From Sipunculus nudus (lineage: Eukaryota; Annelida; Sipuncula; Golfingiida; Sipunculidae): a stretch of 64,000 nt of DNA. The notes under the pieces are model-generated. The model ran no database searches and was not told where the DNA came from. It saw only the letters and a program-made list of their open reading frames with translations. Below are positions 29,501 to 41,500 of this stretch, piece after piece. The position numbers and the translations under genes were made by a program. Every line of letters begins with the position of its first letter. The stretch's first letter is position 1. The stretch lies in assembly GCA_026874595.1 (NCBI GenBank), contig CM049306.1:95287642-95351641 (forward strand). Reading direction: 5' to 3'.

Positions 29501-32500
29501 ATTCACTTTTAACTAAATTATGTAAAACATCTGATCTGCATACTTAGAACTATATTTCCCATATACATTATTATTATTATTTGTTGCAAATCAGTTACAG
29601 AATCAGTATTTATAATTGTTAGGAAGGTACCACCCAATACTCTTGATCCATATTACATGAACCTAGGACTTGTGAACTGAGTATATGGAATCATTTTCAA
29701 TCAAATACTTGTCATACACTTCCATAATTGACCTATACATCTGTGTAAACTATGAAACTATACCTTCCTCAGATTGCCTTAGGGTTCTAACCTTGTAAAA
29801 GTTTGTTATACATTGTGTTAGGGTACTCACCTTGCACATTTGTTGCACACTCCCTAAAGATACTGACCTTAAAGCAAGCTATCCACCTACCTTTCTGTTG
29901 AATTTGTGTTTTTTTGGCTTACTCACTGTACATAAAAATGAACTGTAGGTAATCCATGCTTAAAAAGGTTCTTACAATGCCTCTGTGAAGGATGCATGAC
30001 CTTGTTTATTAACATGCTGTCAGTTAACTAGGAACATGTGCTGATGTTTACAAAAAAATGTAATCTTAAATGTTTGGATGCATATGTTGGAAAGTTGAAA
30101 GGTCACTAGTTGCAAAATGCCCTTTGCAATACCCTGTTTCATCTAATTCGCTGCTAAATGTTTTTTGTTGAATTTGTTTTGTTTATTTTGGCAGCCCACC
30201 CCCTCATGTTATAAACAAAACGAACAGCCTGTGTGCTGTGGAATAAGCGTTTGTATGGCCTACTTTTATAAAAGGTTTTCTTTAATTTATAATTATAGAC
30301 ATCTGATATTGGGATGGGCTCCTTTAAGGTTTTGATTACAATACCCAAGGATACTGAACTTCATTACAAATATCTGCTGATGGTAATGTTATACATCGTA
30401 TTTTGATTTTGTAATGATTGGTAAATCTTAATCATATTGACTTCATATGTGGTGTATTATACCAGTACATAAGGTGTTTGTATGAGTTTATTATATATTT
30501 ATTATAGCAGTACATAAGGTGTTTGTATGAGTTTATTATATATTTATTATAGCAGTACATAAGGTGTTTGTATGAGTTTATTATATATTTATTATAGCAG
30601 TACATAAGGTGTTTGTATGAGTTTATTATATATTTGTTATACAGAACCTGAGGAGCCTCCTGATGCCTCTGGTGCCAATGTGTACTCAAAGATGTGTGAC
30701 AAGAAAGGTCAGTGTGTGTATTAAATAAAAATAGTATATGTGATTTTATTGACTTCAGTCAAATAAAGATAAGAAAAAGAAATGAAAAAAATGCGCAATT
30801 GGTTGAGTGTTTGTCTTCATGTAATTTACCAGATTTATATATGTCACTTCAGCTTATATATATTTATGGGATATTTTTGAAGCTTGGTCAACTTCACATT
30901 TTCATTTTAGTCATTGTTCCTGGTATTTTCCTTCCAACAATATTTTTTTTCACACCTGTTCATTTGTTAATTAAGGCATACCTTAAAATGAAGGATAATT
31001 TTTTCATAGAATTTTTATAAAATTTACTAGATGGTTCTGTGTTTTCTTGCTTCATATTATTTTCATTTCTTTAAAATATGATGAAAATGAAACCCAGTTA
31101 TTTCATTTTTACATGTACAGGAATTGTACCAGTGTCATTCTTGATTCGTAACCTTGGTGACAGCTGCCTCCGGATGCGACACCATTACTTGGGAGGAGAA
31201 GGCACCAAACCACTGGCTGCAGCATTTAAAGTAAGATCAGTTAACAGTGATATTCATTAAAATTAAAAATATATTAATTGTGTAAATACTATATGTTAAA
31301 GTTAGATGCAGCACAACAAATTATTCAAGTGAAAACTAGAGGGCAGTCAGTAGAGAGTGTACCTCCACAAGGTCAAAATAATCTTACATTGATAGTTGAA
31401 TGGAAAATTAGAAAAGAATAGAATATATTAAAATAGAATTGAATAAATAAGAATTTATAGGAAAAAATTATTTGAAAATAAAATGATAGAAAAGAAAAAG
31501 AATGAAGTAGATGAATAATGATATATACAGTTGTTCCTGCTTAATTGCATATCATATAATTGCATTTCTGGTTTAATAACATATTTAATTAAATGGAACC
31601 AACTGTATTTTGATGCATATTCTGAGACACATTTGCCAACTCTAATTGATTTTCATGCCAGTTTGTAATTACTCAACATATCTGTCCTTGATCTACTCAG
31701 TATATCATGAGTTACTTCAATTGGCATAAATTGTGGCTACTTCAGCAAAACACTGTGACAGAGGAGATAGACTTGGCAGACAATTATGTGGAGGGTGAGG
31801 GAGCAGCTGCCCTTGCCAGCATGCTGAAAGACAATATGTTCATCATTAACATGGTCAGTCTGTGTCATATAACTACAGTGTATCATCTTCATTACATTTT
31901 AATCTACCTTTACTTCATTTACATTTTTTGTTACATGTTAATTACAAGCTATGTCTGTGTTTTTTATACATTTATAGTCAAGTTAAGCAAGCTTAGTTGT
32001 TTTTATGGAACTTATGATCAGATAAGATATATTCAGTATATTTAAAAATATTAAATTTTCAGTGAACAAATATTACTCATAACTAGAACTTTTTCTGCTG
32101 TAAAAGGTAATTTTCAATAGCTTTATTTCATGATAAATAATTTGTTATACTGCTTTTGTCCTGTCCATGCCTTGGCTCAGTCTTGATGTTATTATTTCAG
32201 GCGGCTTAACAGTATCCTCTGTTAGTTTCCTGTCAGTGTCAACATATTTTTTATCCTTGAGAATACTGTGGTTGGCTTCATATTTGTAATGTTAAAATTT
32301 CACAATTTCCACTTTACAGTGTTTTAAGGGGTTTCGATTTTCACCGTCTCACCATCCAGTAAACCACACAGAGTATATCCTTTATTGTATTAATTATTAT
32401 TTACAATGAAAAATCTTTATACATTTAGAAGGATTCAGGGAACATTGGGAAGAGTGGAAATTCTAGTTTATCATGGGCAGTTAATTTAAAAGATCTCATA

Positions 32501-35500
32501 TTATTCATTATAACAATCTTTGTCATACAGATAACATAAAAGATCTGTTAACATTAACAATATCAAAATTAAGTCTCGTGACACTACTTGTACAAGCACC
32601 GGTGATGTCTATGAGATGTATATGAGGCCATAATATAAACAAATCATCATGTGTGTCGTAGAGGTGTCTTATTCATAAAGGTTTAATTTTTGCAATAATT
32701 TCTCTTTTGTTAATATCATGAATTTGAAACCCTTGTGAACAAAAAGCTGTCTACAGGATTCTCACCACTGAATTTTTTTTTCAGAATGTGTCGAATAATT
32801 TCATTGGGTCAGAGGGAGCTGAAGCTTTCTCGGACATGTTAGAAGTCAATACTACACTGAAAACGTTATCACTCCAAGGTACAGTACTTACAGTGCAAGG
32901 AAAAAATGTGATAGTATACAGTTATCATTAACCAGGTTAAATACTGAACAGATTTGTTAGAAGTCAATACCACACTGAAAACGTTATCACTCCAAGGTAC
33001 AGTACTTACAGTGCAAGGAAAAAATGTGATAGTATACAGTTATCATTAACCAGGTTAAATACTGAACAGATTTGTTAGAAGTCAATACTACACTGAAAAA
33101 CATTATTACTCCAAGGTACAGTACCAATAAAGTGCAAGGAAAAAAATGTTATAGTATACAGTTATCATCTAGAGTAAATACTGAAATGAAATATCAACAG
33201 TCAATACAACTCTGAAAACACTAGCTTTCCAAGGTACAGTGGTTACATTATGAGGAAAATTCTTTTGTAATTCTGTCCGCATCATCTGAGTCCGAGTGCA
33301 AGTCTGAATCATTGAGGTCTGAGTCCAATTCCGACAATTAAGAGAAGTCATCTGGAACCTGATTCCAAGTCTGAGTCAAAGACAAATCTCCTTATCAAAT
33401 GAAATTTAAACTGAAATTTCGAGATTTCCATTAGTACTTTTCTCACTGGACTCATTTTTGGAGTCCTTACCTCTCAAGGAAAAGTCTCTGAATCAGTAAA
33501 CTTGATGTATGCAGTTCCCCATAACCAGAGTAAAATACTGAACAGATACAGGGGTTTGATTTTCACAGTCTCACCATCCAGTAAACTACACAGAGTATAT
33601 CCTTTATCGTATTAATTATTATTTACAGTGTCTAGATTTTAAGTATTCTCATGTATAATCCAAAGATAAACATTGTTTTGGTTAAACCAAGCCTAAACTG
33701 CAAAAAGACATTTGACAATCCTTGAGATCTTGAACAGACTTTGATTGGGATCTTTAAATGTATAAATGTCTTTGAATTCACATGTTTCTTTATAAAGTAA
33801 AATGACTGGTCAAGTCATTTGATGTTTTAATTGAATAATCCTGTTTAAATTAGAATCATATTTTAAAGACATTTTGTATGAAAACAACTTAAGTTTTTTC
33901 AGTGAACATGCAGTTAAATAAGATAAGCAGTGGTGTTTACCTGTTAATTGGACAGAATAACAACTTGTTTATGAATCACCAAATGAAAATATATAATTAG
34001 ATGACACTTAGAGTGATGTAAGATTAAGTATTTTCTCTGTTACTAGGTAACCAGCTAACAGACAGTGATGCCAAGCGTCTCTCAGAAGCCATGAAGAACA
34101 ACTTGTCTCTGGCATGTCTGGACCTCAGCCATAATCGTTTTGGGGAGTTAGGGGGGATTTACCTTGGGGCTGGCCTGGTAAGATTAGATTAATCGTTGTT
34201 TGTCTCTAACAACCCAGGGTTGTTTGGTACTAATATCAGTACACATATATTATACATGTATCCTTGGTAGTTTGTATGTATCCTCAGTAGTTTGTATGTA
34301 TCCTTGGAAATGTCTTAAAGTTAAGGACCTGCCAAATCCACAGTTAATGTTTACTTCACATGATCGGTTTTATCACAGATTTTTCATTTAGATAAAATCA
34401 GACTTACAAAATATAAAAAAAACCTTTGTGTATGGTCATTCTCTGTTTAATTCTAATGATTCTTTGCTAAACTTATTTCCTTAAGTTTTCTGTGTTGTTT
34501 AATTGCAAATTCAAGTATGTCATTTGAAGCGTATATTTGAATATTGGGATGTTTTCAGAAAACATTTCCTTTTTCATTTGTGATTTTCCACTTTTGCTTC
34601 CTTTCATCACTGGTAAAGTTTACTCTATGTAAGTATCATGAATGTGACTTTCATCAATCATCAGTGGTTCACATATTAAGAATAACTTGTAGCAACAACA
34701 ATGTAATATTTATTGCAGTCAGTCAATGTAGGACTTAATGACCTGGATCTTAGTTGGAATGCGATAAGGCAGAAAGGAGGTGTTGCCATATCTAAAGCAT
34801 TACATGTAAGTCTGACATAGCAGTATAATATAAGCATAACAAATGTAATCGGTCACAACAAGTGTGTATCAGTTATTGACAAATAAATAAAAAATTAACA
34901 CATTTTGATTGAAGGATACTATGAATTAAATGGAATAAAATTTGTTTATTGATTTGTTGATTGGGCTGAAGTGTGATTATATCATGACATTTTCCCCACT
35001 GGTTCTCTGTACATGACCAGGGAACCACAAGGGGACATGTTTGACAGTTTTGTCACCAGACAAGCCCGTTACAATCTACTAAATTTGGTTTATCAGTGAA
35101 GTTTATCAAATAAGTTTATCAAATTATCAGCACAAGTGCCACTGAATTTTACTGATCTGCCATTTAGGAATATATTTATTATATTACAGCTGTAAAGCTG
35201 TGTTGTAACTGTAAATATGATTTAATGATTTTTATGAAATCTACATTTGGTAATTTTGTTAAATTACCAAATGTACATATTTCTTACATTCCCAGGGGAT
35301 ATGATCCTCTGGACATTTTCTAGTTTAATACATTTGAGATCTGTATTTATATATAAAAAGGATGGTATCTCATTATTTTAATACCTTTTGAAGTTCCATG
35401 TGTTACATCATCACCTACAACCTGCAGTAATTATCTTCACTTTATCAGATATATAATATGTTAGAGATCTTGGACCTGTCTTGGAATGGGCTGGGATACA

Positions 35501-38500
35501 TTGTATAACTTGCAGTAATTTTCATATCATTTCCTTTCATTTCACCAGACAAACAACATGTTAGAAATCCTTGATCTCTCCTGGAACGGTCTCGGTTACA
35601 TGGGGGCAGCAGCCCTCGCCAAAGCTCTCAGGGTCAACAAAAAGCTCAAAGTCTTAGATATCAGGTATAAACTCTTGTTAATTGAAACTTTACAATGTTG
35701 TTCTAGATATATTTGGTTGGCTGAAATGTACATGTTATATGCATATTTGAATAAAATTGGATTTTTGTTTAAATACTTGTAGTTTGAGATGTGGAAATAT
35801 CACAATAAACAAAATAAACATATGCAACATGTATGTTGAAAGTATGATTAAATGGGATTATGTGCACAAAAAAAGATAAAAGTGGTGGTGCCATCTGTTG
35901 TTATTAATAAGAGCTATTTCTATATCATATCAACATAATTTACTATACTCATTATGAACTTAAATCATGATAACAAACGTTATGGTGTGAAGGTATCATT
36001 TCAGTCATAACCGCATCAACTCTGAGGCAGCCAAGGTTTTTGCAAAAGGTTTATCCAAAAACACAGGCCTAGAAACATTACTGGTAAGTTGATGCCTCTG
36101 TATTTGTTTATATATATGTTCTTAGACATAAGCTTCAGGCTGAGATAAATTGCAGAATTATATAGTGTTCACATTGAGTGTAATGATAAAATTTGAAAAA
36201 TCTAAAGCAAACATTTAATAAAGAAAAAAACTTTTATTTTATATTAGAAATTTATCAGTGATATATCCAATTATCGATTTATATTAATTTTTAACTTACC
36301 TTTTTAAAGTGAACAACAGTTATTTATTGAATTTTCCTCTTTTTTTTGACAGCTTGGTCAAAATTCAATGGATGAATCAGCTGTGGAAGCCATTTTGAAA
36401 GCTGTCTCGAACCACCCATCATTACGACTGTTAGGTCTAGAGGTGGGCCAACCTCATAGTGCCTGTGAAAACTGTTTCTTTTAGTGATTTCATTTTTTTT
36501 TATTTTGCACACTCATCTTTAAAAAAATTTAATTATTATTTAAAGGAACACTCACACATAGACTGTCATATAGAGACTACCTCAGTAGTACCTACAGCTG
36601 TATCACCAGAAAGAGATCACTGCCAGTGCAACCTCATAAACAATTAAAGAAAACACTTAACACATTAAAAAAAATGGGAGAGAATCTGCATGTGAACATG
36701 AGGCCATAAGTTATTTGTCAAATGTGTTCTTTATAAAAACATGCAAACACAAGCTTTGACACAGGCTATGATAAGTCATCTGAATTATAGCAATTACTCT
36801 TTGTCTGCAGTCCATCCGACTGTTGAGCCAACCATCTGTCTGTCCATTGGTTAACAGGGCACAAATCATAACCACTGGATTTAGAAACTTCTGAACACAG
36901 TCATGGAGGTCCATAAAAAATCTCCATAGAAACCGGAAATTAGGTCACTGTGACCTATATCCTCCAAGCTGTAGGGCTCAAAAATACCCCCCAGATTAAT
37001 TAAACATTTGATACAAAAGGTCTAGTATCTCAATAAGTAATGCATTGATTGTCATGATGCTTTCCATGCATATTGATCATAGAGTATTTCATCAATTCCT
37101 GAAGACTGGTGGTGCCACCTGTATTTTTATTTGAATTTGTACAAATTTTTGGGTCTATTTTTGAGACATTTAAATGAAGCAGTCTGGAAGATAACAGGGC
37201 ACATACAGTAACCATTAAACCTAGAACCTTTTAATTGTACATTCAGACAGATCTCAGGCAAATATCCTCAGACACCTGAAATTAGGTCTTGGTGACTTAT
37301 ATTCTGCAATCTACTGGCCGCAAACATATGATTTTGAGCACCAAGAGAGTCAGACAGGGCACTAAATTGCATCCATTTAGCCTACAATCTTCTAATATGA
37401 CATTCAGGGAGGTCCTGGGTAAATGTCCTTGGAAATATGAAATTATGTCACTGTGACCTACATTCTGTGAGCTATAGGAAAGAAACAGGAGCACCCTGAA
37501 AATCAGATGGGCTCAAACTGTATTCGTTAGGCCTAGAATCATTTAACTCAACATCCAGGGAGGTTCTGAGCAAATTTTCTCAGAAACCTGAAATTAGGTC
37601 ATGGTGACCTATATATTCTGTGAGTGTCTGGCCAAAAACATCACATTTAGCACCCTGACAGTTATAAAGGGCACAAATTGTATCCATTAGACCTAAAAAC
37701 TTCTTACTGTACATCCAGGGTAGTCCTCGGAAATTCTCCTGAGAAACCTGAAATTAGGTCATGGTGACCTTTAATGTGCAATCTACTGGCTGAAACTAAA
37801 ATTTTAGGCAACAGAGAGTCAGACAAGACACAGTTTGTATCCATTTGGCCTACAATCTTCTAATATGACATTCAGGGAGGTCCTGGGTAAATGTCCTTTG
37901 AAATATGAAATTATGTCACTGTGACCTATATTCTGTGAGCTTTAGTGAAAAATAACATGATTAGAGCACCCTGGAAGTCAGATGTGCACAAACTGAATCC
38001 ATTGTGAGCACCTAGACAGTCATGGCACCAAACTTTACTATTGGCCCTTCTAATCTGACATCCAAGGAGGTCCTTGATAAGTCTGCTTTGAATCATGAAA
38101 TTAGGTCACTTTGACCTATATTCTCTAAAACAACATGATTTGAGCTCCCTATAATTAAGTCAGATTGACCCAAGTCTTAGCAGTTCGATGTAGAAACTTC
38201 TAACTTAGCATCTTTGTACCTCCTAGTAAAATCTTCTTGCTGTTACCTATTTTTAGCGAACCTGTGAGCTTATGCGATGGTGTGGCGTTGTCCGGCATCA
38301 GTCGGCCTTCGTCCGTCGTCTGTACGTTAACCCATACTATCTTGAAAATGGCAAGAGTTAGCATCAAGAAATTTTCTGCAAAAAATCAGTCATCTAAAAT
38401 ACTCTATCGGATTTTGCTTATTTTTTGGCTAACTGCATTTTCTTAGATTTTATAGAGAAAAAGCAAAAAAAACTTTAAAAATCTTCTTCTCCGAAACTGT

Positions 38501-41500
38501 TCAGCCAAACTGTCCAATATTTCAATTGGTTCAAATGGTTTTGGTTCAGTGATCTTTGGCTGAGTTATTGGAAGCTTAACTTAGCCATTTTGCTTTATTT
38601 TCCCATATGAGTTATAAACCTGCAAAACGTTTTTTGACTGACGCCACTGAGGCCAATTTGTTTAATAATAATTTACAAGAATAATCCCCTGAATAATTCT
38701 TATAATATTTGTCTTTTATGGTTCCAAAGAATGAATTTTGGCTGAATAATAAAGATTGAATTGAGTCATTTTACCATATATGTTAGCTGTGTGAAGCAGA
38801 TACATCTAGCCTGGAACCAGTTTATCAGCATCCGTTACATCATGCCTCCAGACATTTAGATTTCAGGTTATCTTTGGTTAATATTGACAAGAATGTTTTT
38901 TAAAAAAATGTAGATTTATGATTTTAGATAATCCTCATGCCAGGTAATGTTAACAATCACAGGTAAACATTAAGCCATGTTATTTTGAAAATGACTGGAG
39001 CTAGCATCATGAAATTTAATGCAAAATATTAGCCATCTGAAAAAAATCTGCATTTTCTTAGATTTTATAGAGAAAAAGCTAAAAAAAACTTTAAAAATCT
39101 TCTCCTCTGAAACTGTCAAGCCAATTTGTTCAATATTTCACAGAAATAAGCTTTTATACCATCTCTCTCAAGTTTGTTCAAATGGTTCAAGTTCTGTGAA
39201 TTTTGGCCGAATTACAGGAAGTTGAACCTAGTCATCTGTCCAAAAAAGCATACTAAAATTACAATCTTAGAAACGGCTGGAGCTGTCATCACCAAATTTT
39301 ATGCCAGTGTTGGTCACATGAGTCATGTCTGAAATTCAGGTATTGGTGGCGCCACCTGCATCGGCCTTTTTTGAACGGGGGTCATCAGTGCCCATATCAT
39401 ACTGACAGCTACAAAAAACTTCTTCTCTGAAACCATTTGGCCAAATTGTTTAATATCGCACAGAAATGATCCTAGGGTAGTGCTTTCTGAAGTTTGTTCA
39501 AATGGTCTTAGTTCAGTGACTTTTGGCTGAGTTATGGGAAGTTGAATTTAGTCATATGCCATAACAGCCCATTTTAGCTCAGTTGCTACAAAGATCTTCT
39601 CAACAAAAACCACTGGGCCAAGTTCTTAAAACTCACACATTAATTATCCTTAGATGTTGATAATTCAAGTTTGTTCAAATGGTTTTGGTTCAGTGATCTT
39701 TGGCTGAGTTATTGGAAGCTTAACTTAGCCATTTTGCTTTATTTTCCCATATGAGTTATAAACCTGCAAAACGTTTTTTGACTGATGCCACTGAGGTCAA
39801 TTTGTTTAATAATTTACAAGAATAATCCCCTGAATAATTCTTATAATATTTGTCTTTTATGGTTCCAAAGAATGAATTTTGGCTGAATAATAAAGATTGA
39901 ATTGAGTCATTTTACCATATATGTTAGCTGTGTGAAGCAGATACATCTAGCCTGGAACCAGTTTATCAGCATCCGTTACATCATGCCTCCAGACATTTAG
40001 ATTTCAGGTTATCTTTGGTTAATATTGACAAGAATGTTTTTTAAAAAATGTAGATTTATGATTTTAGATTTTCCTCATGCCAGGTAATGTTTACAATCAC
40101 AGGTATACATTAAGCCATACTATTTTAAAAACGACTGGAGCTAGCATCATGAAATTTAATGCAAGAAATTAGCCATCTGAAAAAAATCTGCATTTTCTTA
40201 GATTTCATGGAGAATAAGCTAAAAAACCTTTAAAAATCTTCTCCTCTGAAACTGTCAAGCCAATTTGTTCAATATTTCACAGAAATAATCTTTTATACCA
40301 TCTCTCTCAAGTTTGTTCAAATGGTTCAAGTTCTGTGAATTTTGGCCGAATTACAGGAAGTTGAACCTAGTCATATCTGTCCAAAAAAGCATACTAAAAT
40401 GACTTAAACTTGACCCCATTATCAGGTCACATGTGAACTGGTGCCTAGCTGTTTTGCATTGACCTCTGACCTTTGTCTGTGTTTGGTGTCCATCTGTGCC
40501 TCTGTGTCAGGTGATTATCCCACATAGTTCAGGAGTGATTTGACCTATCAGCCTGAAATTTTGCATGATCATAGATCTTGGATGGCTTTATCACATGACA
40601 AAGAATGGTATTACCACCTACAAGTATTTTCACATGGCATTCATCTGTGTGTCTGTGTTGGGTGATAATTACATATCTCAGCAGTGGTTTAATGTAGCTG
40701 CCTGAAATTTTGCATGCCCATGCATCTTTGACAGCTTTCTTGTACACAAGACAGGTGGTGCCACCTACAGTTGCATTTGTCTGTCATACATTCATGTATT
40801 TATCTCAGGAGTTGTTTGACATATGGGCATGAAATTTTATATGAACATAGATCTGGGATGGCTCTATCCAATACACAAGACTGGTGGCACTACCTACAAT
40901 TGTTTTTGTGTGGCGTCCATCTGTGTGTCTGTGTTGAGTGGAAATTTCATATATCTGAGCAGTGGTTCGATTTATCTGCCTGAAATTTTGCAGGTTTATA
41001 CATCTTGGATAGATTTTTGTTGAGTTGGCAGGGTGCACCACCTATAAACACGTTTACTCAGCAGACATCCATGCTAATATCTCAGGACTGGTTTGAAATA
41101 TCAGCATGAAATTTTGCATGAGTACAGATATTACATACTCTACAGCTAGTAAATTTTTTTGTGGCCAAACCTACAACCATTTTTGCGTGGTGTCCATCTG
41201 TTCATCTGCCTGGGGTAAAGGTCATTCGTATCTCAGCAGTTGTTTGACTTCTCCACCTGAAATTTTGCATTTATATACTTCTTAAATAGCTTTCTCATTC
41301 AAATGAATGGTGGTGCCACCTAAAATTATGTTTATGTGACAGACATCCATGCTAATATGTAACATATCTCACTCTATTTACCCTTACAAACTCAATCCAC
41401 ATATGCCTCACTTTAGCTATATATCTCTGATTTCGGCGGATACATGTATTCTCGTGTTGACTACCTATATTCTAGTTAATACATGCATCACCTGTACACA

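Noticed and set aside
30463-30640. Direct repeats that could suggest a CRISPR array
   Set aside because: Units are contiguous with no unique spacers, in an animal intron. The 83-bp array at 1757 is rejected for the same reason.
30432-30689. - strand frame with a repeated YNKYIINSYKHLMYC unit
   Set aside because: The 45-bp minisatellite has a period divisible by three, so a frame stays open by chance.
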